The position numbers and the translations under genes are program-made. Below are positions 8,104 through 14,631 of a DNA stretch of 25,845 nucleotides, in pieces. The notes below the pieces were generated by a model, which saw nothing but the letters and a program-made list of their open reading frames with translations, had not been told where the DNA came from and made no database searches. Position 1 is the stretch's first letter. Each line of letters starts with the position of its first letter. This DNA comes from an uncultured Burkholderiales Genera incertae sedis bacterium (GTDB lineage: Bacteria; Pseudomonadota; Gammaproteobacteria; Burkholderiales; Eutrophovitaceae): assembly GCA_905479505.1 (NCBI GenBank), contig CAJQMS010000060.1, positions 1-25,845 on the forward strand, given 5' to 3'.

Positions 8104-9624
8104 TTATTTTATTATGTTATTCGAGCGATAGATAAAACTTAATAATACAGCCGCCAGTGCAACGGCCGTATAAAGCTGGAAAGCGTTGAGATATCCGCCC
8201 ATCAGAGATTGTTGAGTAATTTCTTCCGTTATTTTCAGAATGGCACTCTCTGATTGTGTGTTCCAGTAAGGCGTGATTTGTGGATCTTGAAGCAGGGGGT
8301 TCATGGGGTTAATAATTTGACTAAGCCCAGCGTAATTCTCAGCGCTAGATCGTAACAGTATCAAAATGCTTAAGGAGAGGAAAAGGCTGCTCCCAAAATT
8401 TCGCATCATATTGAAACATGCGGACCCCTGAACAGTCAGTCGACTACTAAGTGTGGCAAAGGCTAAAACAGTCATTGGGGTATAAGCTAACCCAAAGCCA
8501 AATCCTTGAACAAAATTCGTCCACAATACGTCAAACTCGGTGAGATTTATGTTTAGGTTAGACATCTCCCAGCCGGCCCACATCTGTAGAGCCATTCCAG
8601 TAATTAGCGCTAATTTTGCATTGAATTTTGTGAATTGAACAACAATAAAAAAACTAGCTAAGTTGCCGAATCCTCTGGCTGACAGTAGGATGCCTGCCGT
8701 CGCATCCGGATAGCCTCGTAAATCTTGTAGAAGCATAGGGAATAGTGTGATGGGAGTGAAACTGAGAGCGCCCATCAGTAACATTGTAAAAAGCCCTATT
8801 ATGAAGTTCCAATTTTTGAACATAGTGCGATCAAAAAGAGGGTTTTTTGAAAAAATCGTACTCGATACAAAAAATAGAACTGCTACGAGGCAAATAAATA
8901 GCTCAGCTGATATTTCAAAGGACTCAAACCAATCTAATCGATGTCCGCGATCAAGTAATAATTGGGCAGAACCGATTGCGACAGCAAGACTGAGAAAACC
9001 TAACCAGCCGAGTTTACCTGAAGTGCCTCTTTCTTGATCTCCTAGGGCAAAGATGGCAATTATTATTGAAATCGTTGAGATTGGGGCTAGAAATATAAAC
9101 GTCCATCGCCAGCCTAGGGTCTCTCCAACTACGCCACCTAATATAGGCCCTAGGACAGGACCCATTGTTCCTCCAATCCCCCACAGCATTAGAGCTACCG
9201 CGTGGAGCCGTTTGGGAAATGTCGCCAGAAGCATCCCTTGACCGAGCGGCATCAACGGTGCGCCAAAGACCCCTTGAGCGGTTCTAGCCAACAATAAAGT
9301 TTCTAAATTGGTCGCAGTGCCACAGGCGATGGATGAGAGAGTAAAGCCGATTAGAGTGCCAACCATGAGGCGACGCCAACCTAACCGTCCCGCTAGCCAC
9401 CCTGTAATCGGCATTGTGATAGCTGAGCCGACTAAAAATAGGGTCATTGTCCAAGAGGCTTGATCCTGATTGACCGACAGTGCTCCTTGTATGTGAGGGA
9501 GCACAATTGTGGCTGAGGTGATGGCCATGCCATACATTAATGTAACAATTTGCACATTGATCAATAACAGCCATCGCCGCGATGGCACCACCGTTTGATC
9601 TTCTTTTGACAACGCGGAGGTCAT
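8104..9624 (-). CDS. MFS drug efflux transporter, DHA2/EmrB-type
   Basis: A 506-residue inner-membrane protein with about 14 predicted hydrophobic segments, the layout of the DHA2 (EmrB/QacA) drug:proton antiporters. Motif A is at 75-85 (GWLAGRLGWRR), an antiporter motif C runs GIGGTMGPVLGPILGG (149-164), and the phrase LPHIQGALSVNQDQASW near the first loop is typical of EmrB-like proteins. EmrB normally works with the periplasmic adaptor EmrA and an outer-membrane channel; neither is adjacent. The gene stands alone between a convergent unknown membrane gene and the divergent rpsF operon. The substrate cannot be inferred. ATG 9624 fits the family N-terminus but has no obvious Shine-Dalgarno. 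The N-terminus is mostly polar up to residue 17, as usual. Confidence 0.88.
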   Translation of the reverse strand: MTSALSKEDQTVVPSRRWLLLINVQIVTLMYGMAITSATIVLPHIQGALSVNQDQASWTMTLFLVGSAITMPITGWLAGRLGWRRLMVGTLIGFTLSSIACGTATNLETLLLARTAQGVFGAPLMPLGQGMLLATFPKRLHAVALMLWGIGGTMGPVLGPILGGVVGETLGWRWTFIFLAPISTISIIIAIFALGDQERGTSGKLGWLGFLSLAVAIGSAQLLLDRGHRLDWFESFEISAELFICLVAVLFFVSSTIFSKNPLFDRTMFKNWNFIIGLFTMLLMGALSFTPITLFPMLLQDLRGYPDATAGILLSARGFGNLASFFIVVQFTKFNAKLALITGMALQMWAGWEMSNLNINLTEFDVLWTNFVQGFGFGLAYTPMTVLAFATLSSRLTVQGSACFNMMRNFGSSLFLSLSILILLRSSAENYAGLSQIINPMNPLLQDPQITPYWNTQSESAILKITEEITQQSLMGGYLNAFQLYTAVALAAVLLSFIYRSNNIIK

Positions 9625-9832
9625 CGAGCGTCTATTATCTTCAAAATGGCTAGTTAGTTTGATGGTTATCGAGCGTTGCGGACTATAACAATAATTCGGA
9701 GATGACGAGATATGAGTTTAACAATAGCAGTTTCATTAAATTCATAGTATTTTACTCATGCGGTTGGAAGACTATATGAAAGATCAAAGCTCTAAAGCCT
9801 TGTATTTTATTGTTTTTAGTGTTCACGAGTGT
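9625..9832. other. Intergenic region between emrB-like gene and rpsF promoter
   Basis: This is the part of the 326-bp divergent gap that is not assigned to the rpsF promoter or leader. I see no coding potential. The only structure noted is a 9-bp direct repeat ATCGAGCGT (9623-9631 and 9668-9676), plus a possible minus-strand -10 (TATAGT, seen as ACTATA at 9682-9687) that could serve the transporter gene. No matching -35 is evident. Confidence 0.4.
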
Positions 9833-9861
9833 TTGTGTGAGTCTTTAAAATAATGTATAGT
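9833..9861 (+). promoter_or_regulatory. Candidate sigma-70 promoter of the rpsF operon
   Basis: TTGTGT (9833-9838) and TATAGT (9856-9861, five of six consensus bases) are separated by exactly 17 bp. They lie about 90 bp before rpsF and just upstream of the putative S6:S18-binding hairpin, so a transcript starting near 9868 would include that hairpin as its 5' leader. The -35 matches consensus only in its first half. Confidence 0.5.
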
Positions 9862-9872
9862 CTAGCTCCCTT

Positions 9873-9901
9873 GCCCTACTAGAACCGCATTTCTAGAGGG
9901 C
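9873..9901 (+). ncRNA. Putative S6:S18 ribosomal-protein leader hairpin
   Basis: A hairpin directly in the rpsF 5' leader. GCCCT (9873-9877) pairs with AGGGC (9897-9901), a bulged A (9878) follows, and CTAGAA (9879-9884) pairs with TTCTAG (9891-9896). The apical loop is CCGCAT (9885-9890). Known rpsF leaders carry a conserved CCG trinucleotide that mimics the S6:S18 binding site on 16S rRNA and lets the S6:S18 pair repress its own operon. The loop CCG, the location and the presence of both rpsF and rpsR downstream support this reading. In the published motif CCG sits in a bulge with flanking pairing; here I see it in the loop, so the exact fold is uncertain. Confidence 0.5.
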
Positions 9902-9902
9902 T

Positions 9903-9926
9903 TTTAAAACGCGTTTTAAACGCGTT
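9903..9926 (+). repeat. CG-centred 18-bp palindrome with overlapping hairpin before rpsF
   Basis: TTTAAAACGCGTTTTAAA (9903-9920) is a perfect palindrome. It overlaps a second CGCGTT (9921-9926), so that AACGCG (9908-9913) and CGCGTT can also form a 6-bp RNA stem with a TTTTAAA loop. It lies between the leader hairpin and the AAGGAG ribosome-binding site (9937-9942). It could be a protein-binding site on DNA or a second hairpin of the leader; the sequence alone does not decide. Confidence 0.6.
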
Positions 9927-9950
9927 AACTAACCATAAGGAGATGAATTA

Positions 9951-10385
9951 ATGCGGCATTACGAAATCGTATTTATTGTGCACCCTGATCAGAGTGAGCA
10001 AGTTCCAGCAATGATTGAGCGTTATCGCACTCAAGTGACGAACGGCGAAGGTGTCGTTCATCGACTGGAGGATTGGGGGCGTAGGCAGTTAGCGTACCCT
10101 ATTCAAAAAATACATAAAGCTCACTACGTCCTTATGAATGTGGAATGCAGTCAAGAAGTTCTGAAAGAATTAGAGCTTGCTTTCAAATTCAACGACGCTG
10201 TCATTCGGCATTTAACTGTTTCAATGAAGCATGCTGTGTCTGAGGGCTCATTTATGATGAAAGACGATAAAGCTAAGCTAATAGTCGGACAACAACCGGT
10301 CGCAGAAACATCAGAAGCACCCGTTGCCGCATCTGAAAAAAAAGCACCAGCTGAGAATGTGAAAGAGACGAAAGAGAGCGCCTAA
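9951..10385 (+). CDS. rpsF: 30S ribosomal protein S6
   Basis: A small-subunit protein that binds the central domain of 16S rRNA as a pair with S18. The start MRHYEIVFIVHPDQSEQVPAMIERY and the segment DWGRRQLAYPIQKIHKAHYVLM are diagnostic. The conserved fold takes about the first 100 residues. The remaining 40 or so form an Ala/Glu/Lys-rich tail (EAPVAASEKKAPAENVKE) that is longer than in E. coli S6 but of a kind seen in other proteobacteria. A strong AAGGAG (9937-9942) lies eight bases before ATG. It is the first gene of rpsF-priB-rpsR-rplI, behind a probable autoregulatory leader. Confidence 0.98.
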   Translation: MRHYEIVFIVHPDQSEQVPAMIERYRTQVTNGEGVVHRLEDWGRRQLAYPIQKIHKAHYVLMNVECSQEVLKELELAFKFNDAVIRHLTVSMKHAVSEGSFMMKDDKAKLIVGQQPVAETSEAPVAASEKKAPAENVKETKESA

Positions 10386-10391
10386 GGTTAT

Positions 10392-10691
10392 ATGTCGTCA
10401 ACGAATAGCATCAAGTTGTTCGTGACAATTTCGACAAAAGAGGTTCTGCGTTTTTCGCCATCAGGAATTTCCATATTGAAATTTTCTGTGGAGCATCAAA
10501 GCGAACAGATGGAAGATCAAAACCTTAGACGAGTTAAGTTAGACCTGGATTGTGTGGCTTTTGGAGACAGAGCGGTTAGTTTAGATCGATTAGGCATAGG
10601 ACAACAGTTGTTGCTTTCTGGATTTTTAATGAATAAGGGAGCACGATCAAAGTGGCCCATTTTTAACGTTCAAAAGTTTGAAGAAAAATAA
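10392..10691 (+). CDS. priB: Primosomal replication protein N
   Basis: A single-stranded-DNA-binding OB-fold protein of 99 residues that bridges PriA and DnaT in replication restart in enterobacteria. Its lineage includes beta- and gammaproteobacteria. The family pattern RFSPSGISILKFSVEHQSEQ, followed by RRVKLDLDCVAFGDRAV and ending WPIFNVQKFEEK, is clear. It begins six bases after the rpsF stop, with the TAAGG overlapping that stop serving as ribosome-binding site, so translation is likely coupled to rpsF. Its place between rpsF and rpsR is the usual one in these groups. The downstream dnaB gene is functionally related but separated by a terminator. Confidence 0.93.
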   Translation: MSSTNSIKLFVTISTKEVLRFSPSGISILKFSVEHQSEQMEDQNLRRVKLDLDCVAFGDRAVSLDRLGIGQQLLLSGFLMNKGARSKWPIFNVQKFEEK

Positions 10692-10714
10692 TTATTGAGA
10701 TATTGGAGGTTGTG

Positions 10715-10975
10715 ATGGCATTTAGAAAGAAAAACGATAAGCGAAAACCTAGTCGGCCCTTATTTAAGCGACGGAAGTTTTGCCGATTTACCGCTGAGAA
10801 GATTGAATGGGTAGACTACAAAAATACAGATATTTTGAAAGATTTTGTTTCAGAAAATGGAAAGATCATTCCAGCTCGAATAACTGGCACCCGCTCTCGC
10901 TTTCAGAGGCAGTTATCGGTGGCAATTAAAAGAGCTAGATTTCTTGCTCTGTTGCCATATTCAGACGCTCATTAA
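10715..10975 (+). CDS. rpsR: 30S ribosomal protein S18
   Basis: The 86-residue partner of S6 on the small subunit. The core KFCRFTAEKIEWVDYKNTDILKDFV, then GKIIPARITGTRSRFQRQL and IKRARFLALLPYSD, is unmistakable. A TTG at 10703 would add four residues, but ATG 10715 is chosen because TGGAGG (10704-10709) lies five bases before it and the family starts with MAFRKK-like residues. One Cys is kept in KFCRF, so this is the zinc-free form. It lies 23 bp after priB and 19 bp before rplI. Confidence 0.97.
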   Translation: MAFRKKNDKRKPSRPLFKRRKFCRFTAEKIEWVDYKNTDILKDFVSENGKIIPARITGTRSRFQRQLSVAIKRARFLALLPYSDAH

Positions 10976-10994
10976 TTTTTGACGGAATAGACAA

Positions 10995-11444
10995 ATGCAA
11001 ATCATTCTCCTAGAACAAGTGGTAAATTTAGGTCGCTTGGGCGATCTTGTAAACGTAAAGGAAGGTTATGCACGTAACTTCCTTATCCCTCAAGGCAAGG
11101 CACAGCGTGCTACCAAAGAAAATCTTGCTGAATTTGAACAAAAGCGCTCCGAGTTAGAGGCGCAGCAAGCTAAGATTCTCTCTGATGCGCAAGCCAAGTT
11201 AGGAAAAGTGGATGGTGTGTCAATTGAGATTCCGCAAAAAGCTGGTGTGGACGGACGTCTTTTTGGCTCGGTCACGCACTTTGATATCGCTGATGCTTTG
11301 AATGCTCAGGGTCATGAAATAAATAAAAACCAAATACAGATGCCGACCGGGCCTATCAAGCAGATCGGTGAAACCTCTGTCTCTGTGAGTCTTCACGCTG
11401 ATGTTGTAGCAACCATAACTGTGACGGTGACCGCCGAGCAGTAA
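10995..11444 (+). CDS. rplI: 50S ribosomal protein L9
   Basis: A large-subunit protein with two RNA-binding globular domains joined by a long helix. At 149 residues it matches E. coli L9. The N-terminal signature IILLEQVVNLGRLGDLVNVKEGYARNFLIPQGKA is followed by a charged connecting helix around residues 45-75 (FEQKRSELEAQQAKILSDAQ), then the C-terminal domain with GVDGRLFGSVTHFDIADAL. The Shine-Dalgarno is weak (ACGGA at about 10982). It is the last gene of the rpsF operon and a strong terminator follows. Confidence 0.98.
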   Translation: MQIILLEQVVNLGRLGDLVNVKEGYARNFLIPQGKAQRATKENLAEFEQKRSELEAQQAKILSDAQAKLGKVDGVSIEIPQKAGVDGRLFGSVTHFDIADALNAQGHEINKNQIQMPTGPIKQIGETSVSVSLHADVVATITVTVTAEQ

Positions 11445-11463
11445 ACCCTTCATTGACGGCATT

Positions 11464-11496
11464 AAAAAACCACATTGAAAGACGTGGTTTTTTTTT
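11464..11496 (+). terminator. Rho-independent terminator of the rpsF operon
   Basis: AAAAAACCAC (11464-11473) pairs with GTGGTTTTTT across a roughly 10-base loop, and the right arm runs into nine consecutive T (11488-11496). It lies 20 bp after the rplI stop. The flanking A-run would also give some termination on the opposite strand. This separates rplI from dnaB transcription. Confidence 0.85.
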
Positions 11497-11616
11497 AATT
11501 CATCGTTAACAATGTCAATTATCTAAGCTTAGTTGCAATTGCTCACTTCCTTACGGACGGAAATGATATGCTCTGATTTACCAATTCCGTACACGTTGAA
11601 AAAGAAGAAATTAGGC

Positions 11617-12981
11617 ATGTCTGATCAAGAGCTGTTAGCGATTAAGGTTCCACCTCACTCCGTCGAGGCTGAGCAGTCAGTTTTAGGTGGATTATTGCTT
11701 GATAATACCGCCTGGGATCGAGTGGCTGATTTTATGAGTGAATCAGATCTTTATCGTCCTGATCATAAAGTTATTTACCAGCACATAACGCGTCTTATCG
11801 GCACCAATAAACCTGCAGACGCGATCACAGTTGCAGAGAGTTTAGAAAACACAAAAGAGCTTGAGCAGGTAGGGGGGTTATCTTATTTAGGTGCTCTCGC
11901 GCAGAATACTCCCTCTGTTGCAAACATTAGGCGGTACGCTGAAATTGTCCGCGAACGATCGATTCTAAGGAAGCTGGCTGATACGGCGGCTGGTATATCG
12001 GATACAGCTTATAATCCTATGGGTCAGGAAGCAGCTCAATTATTGGATGAGGCAGAGTCTAAGATTTTTTCAATTTCTGAGGAGGGCGCGAGAACCAGAC
12101 AGGGATTTCAAGACATCCAACCGATATTGACTCAAGTTGTTGAGCGTATTGATATGCTCTATAACCGCGATAATCCCTCGGATGTGACGGGTGTTCCAAC
12201 AGGGTTTGTTGATTTAGATCGTATGACATCAGGTTTTCAGGCGGGTGACTTGGTCATCGTTGCCGGCCGTCCTTCCATGGGGAAGACTGCCTTGGCACTA
12301 AACATCGCGGAATATGTGTCCTTAGACGCGGGGTTACCAATCGGTATTTTTTCCATGGAGATGGGGTCCGGACAATTGGCAATGCGCTTACTGAGCTCAT
12401 TAGGGAAAATTAATGCACATGATCTACGAACCGGACAGTTAGCAGAGGATGATTGGCGTAAGCTTACCAACGCGGTAGGCCGACTTAGCGAGGCTCCCAT
12501 CCATATCGATGAGACTCCTGGATTAAACTCATTAGAGCTGCGTGCACGTGCACGTCGGTTGCATCGTCAGTATGGTCAATTAGGGTTGATTGTTATTGAT
12601 TATCTGCAATTGATGTCCTCCAACAAGCCGGGGGAAAATAGAGCAACCGAGATTTCGGAAATGTCGCGTTCTTTGAAAGGTTTAGCGAAAGAGCTAAATG
12701 TCCCAGTTGTTGCATTGTCACAGTTAAATCGCTCCCTCGAGCAGCGTCCCAATAAGCGTCCGGTTATGTCTGACTTACGGGAATCCGGTGCTATTGAGCA
12801 AGATGCAGACACTATCTTATTCATCTACCGAGACGAGGTTTACAATCCCGATACGCTCGACAAAAACAAAGCCGAAGTGATCATTGGTAAGCAAAGAAAT
12901 GGCCCCACAGGAACAGTGATGTTAACTTGGAGCGGGAAACACACTCAGTTTTCGAATTTCGCAAATCCGAATCAGTACTGA
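11617..12981 (+). CDS. dnaB: Replicative DNA helicase
   Basis: The hexameric helicase that unwinds DNA at the replication fork. The N-terminal domain starts with IKVPPHSVEAEQSVLGGLLLDN. The RecA-like motor has Walker A GRPSMGKT (217-224 from this start), FSMEMGSGQLAMRL, a Walker B region LIVIDYLQLM and the C-terminal SDLRESGAIEQDADTILFIYRDE. No intein interrupts it, although dnaB is a frequent intein host. The start is uncertain. ATG 11617 gives 454 residues beginning MSDQELLAIKVPPHS. ATG 11563 would give 472 residues, close to E. coli DnaB, and has a GGACGG upstream, but its extra residues resemble no DnaB N-terminus I know. ATG 11617 is preferred with moderate confidence. Confidence 0.96.
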   Translation: MSDQELLAIKVPPHSVEAEQSVLGGLLLDNTAWDRVADFMSESDLYRPDHKVIYQHITRLIGTNKPADAITVAESLENTKELEQVGGLSYLGALAQNTPSVANIRRYAEIVRERSILRKLADTAAGISDTAYNPMGQEAAQLLDEAESKIFSISEEGARTRQGFQDIQPILTQVVERIDMLYNRDNPSDVTGVPTGFVDLDRMTSGFQAGDLVIVAGRPSMGKTALALNIAEYVSLDAGLPIGIFSMEMGSGQLAMRLLSSLGKINAHDLRTGQLAEDDWRKLTNAVGRLSEAPIHIDETPGLNSLELRARARRLHRQYGQLGLIVIDYLQLMSSNKPGENRATEISEMSRSLKGLAKELNVPVVALSQLNRSLEQRPNKRPVMSDLRESGAIEQDADTILFIYRDEVYNPDTLDKNKAEVIIGKQRNGPTGTVMLTWSGKHTQFSNFANPNQY

Positions 12982-12998
12982 ATCAGCATATCTTTTCT

Positions 12999-13013
12999 AG
13001 GGCGAAGTGCCCT
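12999..13013 (+). terminator. Weak terminator hairpin between dnaB and bcp
   Basis: AGGGC (12999-13003) and GCCCT (13009-13013) form a 5-bp GC-rich stem with a GAAGT loop in the 35-bp gap between the converging dnaB and bcp genes. The tract after it on the plus strand is only pyrimidine-rich (CTCTCTT), so this is a weak candidate. Confidence 0.35.
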
Positions 13014-13016
13014 CTC

Positions 13017-13475
13017 TTAGATGCTGTCAAGAACGTCCTTGGCGTGATCCTTTACTGAGACTTTTCTCCACTCTTTTTTGATGGTGCCGTCAGGACCGAT
13101 TAAAAAGGTACTTCTTTCAATTCCCCTGACTTGTTTCCCATACATATTTTTCATTTTGAGCACATCAAACATTTCACACACCTTCTCGTCTGTGTCTGAG
13201 ATCAACTCGAATTCAAAGTCGTATTTTGATTTAAATTTTTCGTGAGACGCTAAACTGTCTCGGGAGACACCATAGATTTCACAATTTTTTCCGGCGAAAT
13301 CTTTTCTAAGAGAATTGAATTGTATGCTTTCATCTGTGCAGCCCGGTGTGCTGTCCTTTGGATAGAAGTAAAGCACAATGTGTTTGCCTTTGTGTTCAGA
13401 GAGTTTGAATATCCGACCGGAGGTGGTTGGTGCGGAAAAGTCTGGGACTTGTAGTCCGTTTATACTGTTAGCCAT
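13017..13475 (-). CDS. bcp: Thiol peroxidase, BCP-type peroxiredoxin
   Basis: A peroxiredoxin of the BCP/PrxQ class that reduces hydrogen and organic peroxides in the cytoplasm. The 152 residues show the active-site motif PKDSTPGCTDES, with peroxidatic C46 and T43, and the arginine R121 in RGIERSTFLIGPDG. E. coli Bcp has its resolving Cys five residues after the peroxidatic one; here that position (51) is Ile, so this is not the PrxQ two-Cys helix arrangement. Cysteines C65 and C100 remain and could resolve, or the enzyme is one-Cys. A strong AAGGAG-type ribosome-binding site precedes ATG 13475. It lies 24 bp downstream of mnmH on the same strand, so co-transcription is likely. Confidence 0.94.
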   Translation of the reverse strand: MANSINGLQVPDFSAPTTSGRIFKLSEHKGKHIVLYFYPKDSTPGCTDESIQFNSLRKDFAGKNCEIYGVSRDSLASHEKFKSKYDFEFELISDTDEKVCEMFDVLKMKNMYGKQVRGIERSTFLIGPDGTIKKEWRKVSVKDHAKDVLDSI

Positions 13476-13499
13476 GTTTCTCCTTAGTAATCGTAATGT

Positions 13500-14555
13500 T
13501 TAGGGGTTTGTATAGGTCCTGCAAACCTCTTCAGCAATTTCCAGCACACTATCTTCTGATAAGTCAGTAAGAGGATAGTTTCGCGCTTTTGAGAAATTTT
13601 TGAAATTTTTGTGCATAGACTTGCTATAGGACACATCATAATGTGTTTTTAGTAAGTCATGAACGAACGCATCCCAAGCGTTATTTTTTATCAAGCTTAA
13701 CCAATGATTAACAATTTTATTACCATGTCTCGACACGAGTTTTTCGATCTGTGTGATCAGCAGCGGAGGCGTTTCGATTAAATGAATATAGTTTTCTTTT
13801 AGGTACGCAGTCCGCGTTTCTAGGCTAGCTTGAACGTTGATGCACTCACCCTGGCGATAGGCATTTATTAGAGCCTCAGGGACTCTTAGATCACCGATTT
13901 TTTTACTCTCCGATTCCAAAAAAACCGGTTTGCTTGGATCATAACTCCTGAGTTTGCTCCATAGTTCCGTTTCAAATCTTTTTTGACTTGGTTGAGCTGA
14001 CTCGGAGTTAAACCCAAGTAGGGAGCCGCGATGTTTAGCTAATGCCTCTAGATCGAGAGTTTGTTCTCCCTTGTTAGTCAGCATCGCGATAAGATCTGTC
14101 TTTGCTGTTCCGGTTAGCCCACAAACCACCACATAACTCAACGCGGACGCAAGTTCACTTGTTTCCTCAATGACTTGCCTTCTAAACGACTTGTATCCAC
14201 CGCTTAATTGTCGAGCTCTCCAGCCGATCTGTCGAAAAACTAATGCCATTGACCCGCTCCGCTTGCCGCCTCTCCAGCAATAAATAATAGGCGCCCAATT
14301 TTCGGTCTTCGCAGCGAGTTCGCCTTCCAAGTATTTTGCGATGTTTTTCGATACTAAGGATGCTCCAATTCTTTTTGCCTTAAATGATGATTCATTTTTA
14401 TATGTCCAACCAATTAGCTTCCTTTCATCATCATCTAACACTGGAAGATTGATTGACCCCGGAATATGATCGAGCCGGTACTCGCTTGGAGAACGCACAT
14501 CTATGATGTCCTCGTCAAGGCTTAGCTCTGATATACCGATTAAGTCACGCTTCAT
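13500..14555 (-). CDS. mnmH: tRNA 2-selenouridine synthase
   Basis: The enzyme (also called SelU or YbbB) that converts 2-thiouridine to 2-selenouridine at the wobble position of some tRNAs, using selenophosphate and passing through a geranylated intermediate. The N-terminal rhodanese domain has the catalytic Cys in IIYCWRGGKRSGS (C93). A P-loop follows in the second domain, GLTGTAKT (146-153). At 351 residues it fits the family. The open frame continues 56 codons upstream, across the gap and into the opposite selD gene. ATG 14555 is chosen because MKRDLIGISEL leads straight into the rhodanese fold and avoids the overlap. It diverges from selD, its selenium supplier, which strongly supports the function. 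No strong Shine-Dalgarno is seen. Confidence 0.94.
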   Translation of the reverse strand: MKRDLIGISELSLDEDIIDVRSPSEYRLDHIPGSINLPVLDDDERKLIGWTYKNESSFKAKRIGASLVSKNIAKYLEGELAAKTENWAPIIYCWRGGKRSGSMALVFRQIGWRARQLSGGYKSFRRQVIEETSELASALSYVVVCGLTGTAKTDLIAMLTNKGEQTLDLEALAKHRGSLLGFNSESAQPSQKRFETELWSKLRSYDPSKPVFLESESKKIGDLRVPEALINAYRQGECINVQASLETRTAYLKENYIHLIETPPLLITQIEKLVSRHGNKIVNHWLSLIKNNAWDAFVHDLLKTHYDVSYSKSMHKNFKNFSKARNYPLTDLSEDSVLEIAEEVCRTYTNP

Positions 14556-14631
14556 GAGACAATCTACATTTAGAGTAATAAAGACTAAAATATTGCGGTA
14601 TTTGTTGCACGAATAAAGTTTGGAGAATCCT
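14556..14631. promoter_or_regulatory. Divergent mnmH-selD promoter region
   Basis: The 76-bp AT-rich gap between the divergent starts of mnmH and selD must hold the promoters of both unless transcription starts within the genes. I could not fix a convincing -35/-10 pair for either. The one clear site is GGAG (14622-14625) as the selD ribosome-binding site. Confidence 0.4.

Noticed and set aside
11617..12981. Possible intein in dnaB
   Set aside because: The helicase domain runs without interruption through the P-loop and Walker B sites where inteins usually insert.
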